From Chloroflexia bacterium (GTDB taxonomy: Bacteria; Chloroflexota; Chloroflexia; QHBQ01; JADMIH01): DNA of 27,186 nucleotides. The notes under the pieces are model-generated. The model was not told the origin of the DNA. It did no database searches and worked only from the letters and a program-made list of their open reading frames with translations. The stretch lies in assembly GCA_025927935.1 (NCBI GenBank), contig JAICKM010000013.1, forward strand, positions 1 through 27,186. Direction: 5' to 3'. Position numbers and translations under genes: made by a program. Shown in pieces: positions 6,988-15,191 of the stretch; positions within the stretch are counted from its first letter, which is position 1; the number at the start of each line of letters is the position of its first letter.

Positions 6988-9900
6988 CTATTCGGTGGGC
7001 GCCAACGGTAGGCGCACTATGAAGGTAGTCCCCTCGCCCACCGTCGACTCCACATCGATCGTGCCGCTGTGCTGTTCCACGATCTGCCGGGCGATAAACA
7101 GGCCCAGGCCCAGACCGGACTTCTGCGCGGCGCTGTGCGGCGCCTGATAGTACGGCGTAAACAGGGAACCGCGCACCTCCGGCGGAATTCCCGGCCCCTG
7201 GTCCTGCACGGTGATCTCGGCTGCCGGTACCTCGCCGCCCGCGTCCTGCGTGCGCCGGCGCCGGGCCGCGGGCAGGCGGCGGACGCCCACCTCGATCACC
7301 GGACTCTCCGGCGCGTGCTTGACGGCGTTCTGCAACAAGTTGAGGATCACCTGCATAATGCGCTGGGGGTCCGCATCGGCCATGAGCGGCGCACCGTCCC
7401 CCGGCGTGGTGAGCTGGATGGGCGGGATGGCCGCCAGCATGTGCCCCTGTTCCACGGCCTGCGCCACCACCCCGACCAGGTCCACCCGCTGCGTGTTCAG
7501 TGTGAATTTGCCGGTCCGCAGGCGCGTGGCGTCGAACAGGTCGTCGATCAGGCGGTTGAGATAGCGGATCTGCTGATCGAATTTACCGGCATATTCACCG
7601 ATGCGCGGGTCCCAGCCTGGTTGGGTCTCCTGCTTGCGGATCAAGCGTTTGAGCAGATCGGCATACCCGCGCAGCGGCACGAGCGGCGTGCGCAACTCAT
7701 GGCTAGCTTGCGAGATAAACTCGTCTTTGAGGCGATCGAGTTCTTTCAACTGCTGGAGTGCGCGTACCGGTTGCGTGATCTCGGTCACGGAGATTACCAG
7801 AAACTGTTCGTCGGTATCGTCGTTCCCCAGGCCAAAGCGGAGCGGCGTCAGGCTACAGTCCCAAACCGTAGTCTCTTCCTCGTGGGGGAAGCGCACATGC
7901 ACCTCCGGCAGACGGCGGAGCGCGCCTGCATCCATCACCGATTGGAGGAGCGCCGCGGCGTCATCGGGAGTGGCCGCGAAAAAGGCCAGGTCCCCCCAGC
8001 GCCGTCCGATGATCTCAGCCCGCGGGTAGCCGGTCGCCCGTTCGGCAACGTCTAGGTAGCGTGGACTGGCCTGCAGCAACCGGGCCGTCCGCGCCTCGAA
8101 GAGCGCCACGGCCACCTGATCGGCCTGCGCGACCATCAGCTTGAGGTTCTCGCGCCGCTCGATGGCGTCGTGCTCTAATTGCGCCGAGATATCGTCGGCA
8201 TACAGGACCACGCCATCCACTTTGCCGCCGGCCTCGTGGGTGGGCACGATCGTGTAAACGAAGTAGCGCGGCACCGGCACACCATGCTCATTCGGGATAT
8301 TGACCAGCATACGCGGCGTGGTGCGCAGGGTATTGTCCCGGTACACCTCGTGGACGATGGGCACCAGTCCGCCCTGCGTCCGATCGGTGAAAATCTCGGT
8401 CAGGGGACGATTCACAACCTCGCGGGCGCCCAGTAATTGCGCGTAGCGCGAGTTAAAAGCTTCAATCCGCAAGTCAGGTCCGCGCAGCAACAGGATGTAG
8501 AAAGGTGCCAGTTCGACCATATCGACCAGCCGCGTCCGCTCGGCCACGAGGCGGCGAGTGGCTCCGGCCAGTTCTTCCGTGCGCGCCTGCAATTCCTCGT
8601 TGGTCGTCTCCAACTCCTCGTTGGTGGCCTGCAATTCCTCGTTGTTGGTCTCCAACTCCTCGTTGGTGGCCTGAAATTCCTCGTTAGTGGCCTCCAACTC
8701 CTCGTTGGTGGCCTGCAACTCTTCCTGCGTGAGCATCATTTCCTCGTTGGCGGCCTGCAACTCTTCGTTTGCGTCCTGCAGCTCCTTATTCATCTCACCC
8801 AGCCGGCGGTTGGAGATCTGTAGTTCGGCCACCAGTTGTTTTTGCTCCCGCTGGCTGGAGTCCAGCCGCTGCCGGGTCAGCACCTGGTCGGTCACGTCGA
8901 TCACATGGATCACGGCCAGCTCCGGCGCGCCCGCATCGAGATACATTAGCACAACATTCAGCGTCAGGTAGCGCACTTCGCCGGACGCCGGTTCCATCTC
9001 CAACTCCGGCAACGCCACCGCGTTGCGCTCACGAAAGACCCCGTCGATGGTGCTCCGCACCTGCTCATAGGGCAGCCCGCGCACCGAATGCAAAAAGTCT
9101 TGATCGGCGCCGGCCTCGTGAATGCCCAGCAACCGCCGCGCCGCGCTATTGATCGTCACGATGCGATAGGTCCGATCGATAACGGCCACACCGTTAGGCA
9201 AGAACCGGAGCACCCATTCGTTAAAGCGGCGCAGGTGGCTGAGCTCCAAACCGGAGACGGCAGCCGGCTGCGGTCCGCGATCCGCGGGTTGCGGCGCGGG
9301 CCGGTGGAGCGCGCCCGGTCGGCGGTCCGGGGAGTCCTGCGCCACGGCCCGGCTCGCCGAGCGGCTCAGCGCCGGCAAGGGACCGTTCAGGCAACGGTAG
9401 ATCTTCCACCGCTTGTTCATTAACTCATACGTCGCTTTGGATGGCCGCACCGTTTCCGCCTGCCCCAGAAAGAGATAGCCGTCGGTTGGTTGCAGCGAAT
9501 AGGCGAAGATGTCCAGCACGGTCTGCTGTAGCTCGGGCTTGAAGTAGATCAGCAGGTTGCGGCAGATAACCATGTCGATGCGCGGAAAGGGCGCGCCGCG
9601 GCTCAGGTCCTGCGGACCGAAAATGACCAGCGCACGCAGGGTCTTCGCCACCCGAAAGCCCCGCTCCGTCTTCTCAAAAAAGCGCGGGCGGTAATCGTCC
9701 GGCAGGTTGCGCAAAGCGCTTTCGGGGTATACGCCGCGGCGGGCAAAGGCAATAGCGCCTTCGTCGAGATCGGTGGCGAAGATGCGCACGCTCCATTCCG
9801 CTAATTCCGCGCCTAGCAGATCGGCCAAGAGGAACGCGAGCGAATAGGGTTCCTCGCCCGTGGCGCAGCCGGCCGACCAGAAGCGCAACACCCGGTCGCT

Positions 9901-10797
9901 CGCCCGGCTGCGCTTGATTAGTGCGGGCAGGATCGTATTCTTCAGGTAGGCAAACGCATCAGGGTCGCGGAAGAACTCGGTCACTTTGATCAGGAAGGAC
10001 CGCATCAGATCGCCCACTTCCTCCGGGTGCTGGTCCAGATAGTGGACGTAGTCTTGCATGGTTGGCGTGTGGGTCACGTGCATGCGGCGGAAAATACGGC
10101 GCACGATCGTCGCCGGTTTGTACTGACGGAAGTCGATGCTGAACTGGTGGTCCACCCGCGCTATGATGTCGCGCAGCGGATCTTCCAGCTCCGGTGGGGG
10201 CGTGGCCTGCGCAAGCCCTTGCACGAGATCGTAGAGTAACGGCCCCATTTCCTGGATATCGATGCTGTAATCCACAACTGTCGGCGGCAGCGCCAGGGGC
10301 ATCGATGGATAGAGCGCCGTTTGCGGGTCCTGGATCACCACCGTGCCGCCCATCTGGTTCACCTCCACGGCGCCCGCAGCGCCGTCGCTGCCCGATCCGG
10401 TGAGGATGACGGCGATCAGGTTCTCGCCATAGGCCCGCGCCGCCGTCGAGAGCAACAGGTCCACCGAGGGGCGCGGGCGAGCCTCGTGGTCGCCTTCCAG
10501 GCCGGCATGCCCGTCGGCAATCGCGACATGCGTATTGGAGGGCACGACGTAGATCTTGCCCGGCTCAAGCGGGGTGTGTTCGTCAACCAGCACGATGGGT
10601 AGCGCGGTGCGCCGCCGCAAGATCAACTCCAGTTGGCTGGGCCGCTGCGGGTCGAGATGCTGGGCCAGGACCACCGGTGCGGAAAAATCGGGACGCAAGG
10701 TGCTGACCAGGGTCGACAGCGCCTCAATGCCGCCGGCCGAGGCGCCAACGACCACCAGTTTCGCGTGGGACGGGGATCCAGCTTGGTCAGGGTTCAT
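6988..10797 (-). CDS. CheB-CheR-PAS hybrid sensor histidine kinase
   Basis: This 1269-residue fusion begins with a CheB methylesterase domain carrying the Ser-His-Asp triad (Ser20 in GASAGG, His47 in AQHLD, Asp138 in GSGSDGAAG). A CheR methyltransferase domain follows at about 200-470 with the SAM motif [12 protein letters not shown] and CRNLLIYF. Next come a PAS domain, a heptad-repeat coiled coil at about 674-736 and two more PAS domains. The C-terminus is a histidine kinase with His1033 in ASHELRTP, the N-box [10 protein letters not shown], and G boxes DQGPGIP and GLGLGLF. No receiver domain is fused, so a separate partner must accept the phosphate. The start at 10797 has GGAG 7 bases upstream. 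A GTG at 10815 is an alternative. The separate CheB gene lies 100 bases upstream on the same strand, suggesting an operon. Confidence 0.93.
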   Translation of the reverse strand: MNPDQAGSPSHAKLVVVGASAGGIEALSTLVSTLRPDFSAPVVLAQHLDPQRPSQLELILRRRTALPIVLVDEHTPLEPGKIYVVPSNTHVAIADGHAGLEGDHEARPRPSVDLLLSTAARAYGENLIAVILTGSGSDGAAGAVEVNQMGGTVVIQDPQTALYPSMPLALPPTVVDYSIDIQEMGPLLYDLVQGLAQATPPPELEDPLRDIIARVDHQFSIDFRQYKPATIVRRIFRRMHVTHTPTMQDYVHYLDQHPEEVGDLMRSFLIKVTEFFRDPDAFAYLKNTILPALIKRSRASDRVLRFWSAGCATGEEPYSLAFLLADLLGAELAEWSVRIFATDLDEGAIAFARRGVYPESALRNLPDDYRPRFFEKTERGFRVAKTLRALVIFGPQDLSRGAPFPRIDMVICRNLLIYFKPELQQTVLDIFAYSLQPTDGYLFLGQAETVRPSKATYELMNKRWKIYRCLNGPLPALSRSASRAVAQDSPDRRPGALHRPAPQPADRGPQPAAVSGLELSHLRRFNEWVLRFLPNGVAVIDRTYRIVTINSAARRLLGIHEAGADQDFLHSVRGLPYEQVRSTIDGVFRERNAVALPELEMEPASGEVRYLTLNVVLMYLDAGAPELAVIHVIDVTDQVLTRQRLDSSQREQKQLVAELQISNRRLGEMNKELQDANEELQAANEEMMLTQEELQATNEELEATNEEFQATNEELETNNEELQATNEELETTNEELQARTEELAGATRRLVAERTRLVDMVELAPFYILLLRGPDLRIEAFNSRYAQLLGAREVVNRPLTEIFTDRTQGGLVPIVHEVYRDNTLRTTPRMLVNIPNEHGVPVPRYFVYTIVPTHEAGGKVDGVVLYADDISAQLEHDAIERRENLKLMVAQADQVAVALFEARTARLLQASPRYLDVAERATGYPRAEIIGRRWGDLAFFAATPDDAAALLQSVMDAGALRRLPEVHVRFPHEEETTVWDCSLTPLRFGLGNDDTDEQFLVISVTEITQPVRALQQLKELDRLKDEFISQASHELRTPLVPLRGYADLLKRLIRKQETQPGWDPRIGEYAGKFDQQIRYLNRLIDDLFDATRLRTGKFTLNTQRVDLVGVVAQAVEQGHMLAAIPPIQLTTPGDGAPLMADADPQRIMQVILNLLQNAVKHAPESPVIEVGVRRLPAARRRRTQDAGGEVPAAEITVQDQGPGIPPEVRGSLFTPYYQAPHSAAQKSGLGLGLFIARQIVEQHSGTIDVESTVGEGTTFIVRLPLAPTE
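8590..8778 (-). repeat. Nine tandem 21-bp units encoding a heptad coiled coil
   Basis: Units begin at 8590, 8611, 8632 and every 21 bases to 8758, with a degenerate tenth from 8779. On the coding strand each encodes a seven-residue variant of (E)LQATNEE, for example [14 protein letters not shown] and LETNNEE. This is the linker found between CheR and the following PAS domains in this kinase family. The regular DNA repeat could change copy number by slippage, always in frame. Confidence 0.9.
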
Positions 10798-10897
10798 CGA
10801 CAGTCTCCGGTCCACCGGGCGCCCGCAGGCGACACCGTGAGCAGCCCGATAGCCTGGTGCCAGGCCACCGATACACCATCAGGCCAGTGAAATAAAG

Positions 10898-11917
10898 TTA
10901 AGCCGTTTGATCCTTGTGATCCTTGTTTATCTGCCGGCTACCATCCAGCATCTCGCGCAACAGCCGCGCATGCTGCTCCTGCGCGCGCGCCTTTTGCTCG
11001 TAGCGCGTCATTAGCAGGGGGTGGTTCCGCTCGCGTGCCGATGCGGCCATCCGCTTGGCGAGCGCGATGCTTTCTTCGAGGGCGCGCAACGCCGACCAGA
11101 GGGCCGTTTCGAGTGCGTCGTCGTGTTCGGCCAGCATACTCTCCGCGGAATACGCGTGACCGACCCGGCAGCGGAAGCGCAGGAGCTTACCGTCCTGAAT
11201 CTCCCAGAGTGTCCCGTGGCATTCTGGGCAAGCAAATACAGATGGGGTGCCGGGCACCTCGCCGTTGTTCAATGGCTCCATATCCAACTCCGCGATCCGT
11301 ACTTCCAGATCCAGATTGGGCGGCACCGGGTACACCGATTCGTCCGGGGCAGGTTCGGCCGCCAGGCGGGCCAGCAGCGCCGGGATCTCAGCCAGCGGCA
11401 TGCAATAATCGACGGCCACGTTTTCCTTGGCGCTGTGCGGCATGCCGGAGTAGAGGGCCTCGGCGGGGTCCTGCACCACCGCCAGGCCACCCCGCGCTTT
11501 AATGGCCTGGAGTCCCGACGTGCCGTCATCGAGCGCCCCGGTGAGCACGACGCCGATGACCCGCGGGCCATAGTCGCGCGCCGCGCTGCGGAACAGGGGA
11601 TCGACGGCCGGCCGGGCGCGGTTCTCCTTGGGGCCACGGACCAGGCACACGCGGCCGCGCTCGATCAGCAGGTGGTGATCCGGGACGGACACATAGATGT
11701 GCCCCGGCATGATCGGCGCGTTATCGACCGCCGCCGCCGCCGATAAGGGACCGGCCCGATCCAGGATCCGTGGCAGCAAGCTGGGGGCGCCGGCGGACAT
11801 ATGCAGCACCACAAACACCGCCGCCGGTAAATCGGCGGGCAAGCCCGCGACGAGCATTTGCAGCGCCTCGACGCCCCCGGCGGATGCGCCCACTACAATG
11901 ATGTCATGTCCGGCCAA
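10898..11917 (-). CDS. Stand-alone CheB-type methylesterase with C-terminal Cys/His motif
   Basis: This protein has 339 residues if it starts at TTG 11917. The CheB catalytic domain occupies roughly residues 5-190, with Ser12 in GASAGG, His39 in VLHMS and Asp131 in TGALDDGTSG. There is no N-terminal receiver domain, so phosphorylation cannot control it as in classical CheB. After a linker, CPEC at 230-233, Cys250 and His254 (CRVGH) look like a metal site, followed by an acidic and helical tail. The TTG start is chosen because GGAGGA at 11922-11927 lies 4 bases upstream and the fold begins immediately. A GTG at 11956 would add 13 residues with no ribosome site. It likely removes methyl groups from glutamate side chains in a receptor-like protein encoded elsewhere. 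It may be cotranscribed with the CheB-CheR kinase gene. Confidence 0.88.
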   Translation of the reverse strand: MAGHDIIVVGASAGGVEALQMLVAGLPADLPAAVFVVLHMSAGAPSLLPRILDRAGPLSAAAAVDNAPIMPGHIYVSVPDHHLLIERGRVCLVRGPKENRARPAVDPLFRSAARDYGPRVIGVVLTGALDDGTSGLQAIKARGGLAVVQDPAEALYSGMPHSAKENVAVDYCMPLAEIPALLARLAAEPAPDESVYPVPPNLDLEVRIAELDMEPLNNGEVPGTPSVFACPECHGTLWEIQDGKLLRFRCRVGHAYSAESMLAEHDDALETALWSALRALEESIALAKRMAASARERNHPLLMTRYEQKARAQEQHARLLREMLDGSRQINKDHKDQTA

Positions 11918-12273
11918 AGTGTCCTCCGTATGGTATCGGATGGGCTGCGGGGACACGAGATCGTGCGGCCGGATCTCACAGCGTCCGCGGCAGTGGATGC
12001 CATTACTATTCTAGCCAATCGATTCCAGCGTGTCAACGCGAGGCCGCGCTACGTCCGGCCAACGTGACCCGGCCCCTTCCGGCAGCGGAGAGGATCGATT
12101 CGCCCGGCGCATCAGGCACGCATGTACTATGCCACGACACGACATCCTGCGAGACCGGGGAAAAGTTGCTATAATAGACAAGGCACCGGCAAGCACGCAA
12201 CTGCGGTTAGTGACGATCCGCCGCCGACCCGGCGTCCTGGTTCGCGTCCCAGACACAGGAAGGAAACGGATTC
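11918..12273. other. Divergent intergenic region between the CheB and cell-wall hydrolase genes
   Basis: About 356 bases separate two divergently transcribed genes. Apart from the ribosome site of the CheB gene at its left edge and an extended -10 box at 12167-12175, no gene, repeat or structured RNA is recognisable. Open frames crossing it on both strands are GC-driven and lack start signals. Confidence 0.5.
12167..12175 (+). promoter_or_regulatory. Extended -10 promoter box for the cell-wall hydrolase gene
   Basis: TGCTATAAT combines the TGn extension with a perfect TATAAT hexamer at 12170-12175. No good -35 is seen at 16-18 bases, which is normal for extended -10 promoters. The transcript would carry a leader of about 90 bases before the ATG at 12274. 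Confidence 0.55.
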
Positions 12274-13929
12274 ATGGCAGAGGCGCCCCGAACGCCGCGC
12301 ACGCGGGCGGCACGCCTGGCGCGGGCGCAGCGCATCGCGCTGCCCATCGCCTGCGTGGCGGGGCTGATAGTCCTGATCCTCGTCGGGGGGCTGACCGTGG
12401 CCGGACCCTGGCGCCCCACCGCGGCCCCGCCCGGCACGCCGGGCGCCGGGCAGGCCCCGGCGCCTTCTACGGTTGCCACGCCGCCCCCCGACGAGGGCCA
12501 GGCGGGCGCGCGGGGCGGCGAGCAACCGGCCGATGCGCTGGGCACCGCCCTGGCGGCGCCCACGGCGGCGGACCCGGCCTCCGCCCCGGCAGGACCAGCG
12601 CAACCCGGCGCAGATCCGCCCGTGGCGCCCACGCTCCCGGCGCTCGCCGCCCTGCCGCTCACCCCGCCCGCGCCGCCCGTGCGCTACACCGTCCAGGCGG
12701 GCGACACGCTGGCCGCGATTTGCGGGCGCTACGGCGCGTCCGTGGACGGCGTGGCGGCCGCCAACGGGCTGGCGGACCCCAGCCGCATCTATCCCGGCCA
12801 GGTGCTCATGATTCCGCAGCCGGGCGGCCCACCTCCGGTGATCGTCCCGCCCGGCGCCGATCCCTTTGCCCCACTGCCGCCGAGCGGCTTGCCGGCCCAC
12901 ACGCCCGATTATACGATCGTCGCGCCGCCCAGCATCACCGTGGAGGGCATCGAGATTGTCCTGGCCCGTTATCACTCCCCCGCCCAGGGATTCGGCCCGG
13001 TCTTCTATCAACTGGGCGTCCAATACGGGATCGATCCGATCTACGCGCTGGCCTTCTTCGCCCATGAAAGCCACGCCGGCACGCGCGGCCTCTCGGCAAC
13101 GCTCCACTCCATCGGCATGCTGCGCGCCGCGCCGGGCGAACCCCAGCAGCAAGGCTACCGCGCCTATGCGACCTGGGAGGCGGGTATCCAGGACTGGTAC
13201 CTGACCATGCGCACCCACTACGTAGGAGAATTGGGCGTGACTCAAGCGGCGGCTATCGCCTCGCGCTATGCCGGCCCCGACGACCCGCAGGACCTGGCCT
13301 CCTTCGCCGGCAATATCCAGCGCCTGGTGGATGGCTGGAACGGCACGGCGATCCGCCCCGACCCGCCTTACGTTACGCCGGAGCCGGCGGCGCGCACCGA
13401 TCTGCTGCCCAAGGCGTACCACCTGACCAGCGAGTTCGGGCAGTACCCGGAGGGCGGCGCGCACTATGGTCTGGATCTCAACGCCAAGTTCGGGGTGCCG
13501 CAAACCGCGCCGGTCGGCGGCATCGTCGAAGAGGTCCACCGCGGCTGCGTGCAGGGCGATGCCGCCTGTGGCCGGGGCTGGGGCAACCACATCTGGTGGC
13601 AGTCCGCCGTAACCGGGCACCATATCCTGCTGGCCCACTTCTCGCAGATCGACGCCGCAGTGCAGGTGGGCGCGCAACTCCACGCCGGACAACTACTCGG
13701 CCTCACGGGCATGACCGGCTACGCCACGGGGCCGCACGTCCATATCCAGGTCAATCCCCTGGGTCCCGCCGATCCCGGCTCGGTGGACGCATCCTGGGAG
13801 TTCCCCTGGCTAAGCTGCGGCCAATCCAGCCCGCGCCTGCGCGATCCGTGGGGCGCCGCCGTCTGTGTGGACCCGCCCACTCCCACTCCCACTCCCACCG
13901 CTACCGCCGGCCCCGTCCCAACGCCGTAG
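12274..13929 (+). CDS. Membrane-anchored LysM, glucosaminidase-like and M23 peptidase cell-wall hydrolase
   Basis: The 551-residue protein has a basic N-terminus and one membrane segment (about 20-44). A long Pro/Ala/Thr-rich linker (about 47-133) and a LysM peptidoglycan-binding domain (about 137-185) follow. Residues about 225-360 resemble a lysozyme-fold glucosaminidase, with Glu265 in AHESHAG as the likely catalytic acid. The M23 LytM domain at about 380-500 has the zinc ligands His397 and Asp401 (HYGLD) and HVH at 488-490. The tail ends in PTPTPTPT. It would therefore cut both glycan strands and peptide stems of peptidoglycan outside the membrane, for growth, division or lysis. AGGAAGG upstream supports the start. 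The substrate bond of the glycosidase-like domain is inferred only. Confidence 0.9.
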   Translation: MAEAPRTPRTRAARLARAQRIALPIACVAGLIVLILVGGLTVAGPWRPTAAPPGTPGAGQAPAPSTVATPPPDEGQAGARGGEQPADALGTALAAPTAADPASAPAGPAQPGADPPVAPTLPALAALPLTPPAPPVRYTVQAGDTLAAICGRYGASVDGVAAANGLADPSRIYPGQVLMIPQPGGPPPVIVPPGADPFAPLPPSGLPAHTPDYTIVAPPSITVEGIEIVLARYHSPAQGFGPVFYQLGVQYGIDPIYALAFFAHESHAGTRGLSATLHSIGMLRAAPGEPQQQGYRAYATWEAGIQDWYLTMRTHYVGELGVTQAAAIASRYAGPDDPQDLASFAGNIQRLVDGWNGTAIRPDPPYVTPEPAARTDLLPKAYHLTSEFGQYPEGGAHYGLDLNAKFGVPQTAPVGGIVEEVHRGCVQGDAACGRGWGNHIWWQSAVTGHHILLAHFSQIDAAVQVGAQLHAGQLLGLTGMTGYATGPHVHIQVNPLGPADPGSVDASWEFPWLSCGQSSPRLRDPWGAAVCVDPPTPTPTPTATAGPVPTP

Positions 13930-14020
13930 CAGAATCTTGTGCCCAGGTACGAGGCGTACAGGACCGCGTTCCAGGGCCGCCGGATGCCCTTCGCCTATGG
14001 GGAAAGAAAGACATCGCCCA

Positions 14021-14560
14021 ATGATCATCATGATTAACGGCACGTTTGGCGCCGGCAAATCCAGCGTGGCGACCGGGCTGTGCGCCGCCCTGCCCAACGC
14101 CATGATCTACGATCCCGAAGTGATGGGCATGGCCTTGCGCTACCTAACGGAGGGTGTGCGCACGCCGGAAGAAGAGACCGGCGACTTTCAGGATATTGGC
14201 CTGTGGCCCGAAATGACGGTCTTGATGGCCGAGCGCCTGTACCGGCAATACGGGCGCACCCTGATTGTGCCCATGACCCTGGCGAATCCCCGGTACCTCG
14301 ACACAATCCGCCCGGGGCTTGCCGCTGTCGCTCCCCCGCTGTATCACTTCTGCCTCGTGGCCTCGCTGGACACGATAGAACAACGGTTGCGGAGCCGCGA
14401 TCAGGATACGTCCTGGACGATGGGCAAGGCCCGCCAGTATGTGCACATGTTTAACGACCCCGCCTACGCCGTACACGTGAATACGGAAAACCGCACGGTG
14501 CCGGAAATCGTCGCCCAGCTACAGGGTTACATCGCAAGTAGCGCCCCGGTTGCCCGCTAG
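14021..14560 (+). CDS. TmrB-like P-loop ATPase/kinase
   Basis: This 179-residue protein begins with a strand and Walker A (GTFGAGKSS at 7-15). It shares the layout of Bacillus TmrB, the tunicamycin-resistance protein: MII-x-ING-x-FG-x-GK at the start, then YDPE-x-MG-x-ALR, then TLIVPMT and a FxLxAS-type segment. TmrB is known to bind ATP and tunicamycin. Most homologues with this sequence pattern have unknown substrates, so resistance should not be assumed. The ATG at 14021 places Walker A in the normal N-terminal position. An in-frame ATG at 13997 would add 8 residues. It lies 91 bases after the cell-wall hydrolase gene on the same strand, and tunicamycin targets envelope glycan synthesis, but the link may be coincidental. 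It converges with the next gene. Confidence 0.78.
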   Translation: MIIMINGTFGAGKSSVATGLCAALPNAMIYDPEVMGMALRYLTEGVRTPEEETGDFQDIGLWPEMTVLMAERLYRQYGRTLIVPMTLANPRYLDTIRPGLAAVAPPLYHFCLVASLDTIEQRLRSRDQDTSWTMGKARQYVHMFNDPAYAVHVNTENRTVPEIVAQLQGYIASSAPVAR

Positions 14561-14579
14561 TGATGCCGTGAGGGGGTTA

Positions 14580-15065
14580 CTACAAATCCTTGTAATAGCG
14601 CACCAGCGGCAATCCCGTATACCCGGCCTTCTCATAGGACCGGCGGGCGGGCGCGTGCCCCGGATCGCCGCCGGTGCCGACCACGGCCAGCTTCATGCCG
14701 GCTGCTCGCATCTTGCCCAGCGCGAAGTTGTTCAGTTCCGTGCCGATGCCCTCATTTTGATAGTCCGGATGCACGGCCAGCAGGTCCACTTCGCCTGTTT
14801 GCTCGTCGCTATTCAACATATAGGCGATAAAGCCCACCACGGCGCCACCAACTTCCGCCACCCAGACCGTGAATTTCGCGCTGTCTTTGAGGACCGCTTC
14901 GACGGCCTCGGCTTGCTGCCTGCGCCAATCGGGATACACAATCGGGTAGATGGCCGGCCCCAGGATCTGGGCGAACGAGCTAAAAACCGGCTCCCAGGCC
15001 AACAGCGACAGTTGCACCACGGCTTCAATGTCGCCGGCGGCCAGCGAGCGAATCTCTAAATCCAC
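14580..15065 (-). CDS. GNAT family N-acetyltransferase
   Basis: This is a 161-residue single-domain GNAT protein. Strand 1 reads LEIRSLAAGD. The acetyl-CoA binding motif is at about 94-110 (VDLLAVHPDYQ, then NEGIG at 104-108). The C-terminal ARRSYEKAGYTG is the usual motif B. The start is a GTG at 15065 with GAGGG about 6 bases upstream. No internal ATG fits the fold better. The substrate is unknown. It is the last gene of a minus-strand run (ileS, methyltransferase, aldolase, this gene). The 122-base gap before it contains a strong palindrome, so cotranscription with the aldolase gene is uncertain. Confidence 0.87.
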   Translation of the reverse strand: MDLEIRSLAAGDIEAVVQLSLLAWEPVFSSFAQILGPAIYPIVYPDWRRQQAEAVEAVLKDSAKFTVWVAEVGGAVVGFIAYMLNSDEQTGEVDLLAVHPDYQNEGIGTELNNFALGKMRAAGMKLAVVGTGGDPGHAPARRSYEKAGYTGLPLVRYYKDL

Positions 15066-15162
15066 GACAACCCTCTATTATGAAGCAGGGTCGCTCAGCC
15101 CTCGAAGAGGCGGGCGACCCACACCCCATGCTCACCAGCCTGCGCAGGCGGGCGTCGTACTC

Positions 15163-15191
15163 GTAGCCCGCCCGTTCACGGGCCGGGCTAC
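15163..15191. repeat. GC-rich palindrome overlapping the aldolase stop codon
   Basis: GTAGCCCG at 15163-15170 pairs with CGGGCTAC at 15184-15191, and further pairs can form inside after one mismatch. The stop codon of the aldolase gene (15188-15190) lies in the right arm. There is no T-run on the minus strand after it, so it may be a small extragenic palindromic repeat rather than a canonical terminator. Confidence 0.6.

Noticed and set aside
8590..8778. CRISPR-like periodic repeats
   Set aside because: The 21-base period is contiguous without spacers and encodes a coiled coil in frame.
10852..10865. GCCTGG-TG-CCAGGC inverted repeat between the two CheB genes
   Set aside because: The 2-base loop cannot form a normal hairpin, and short arms of this kind are expected by chance. 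Could be an operator but there is no second copy.
12169..13692. Long open frame antisense to the cell-wall hydrolase gene
   Set aside because: Arg/Gly-rich translation typical of antisense frames in GC-rich DNA. The sense strand has a complete domain set and a ribosome site.
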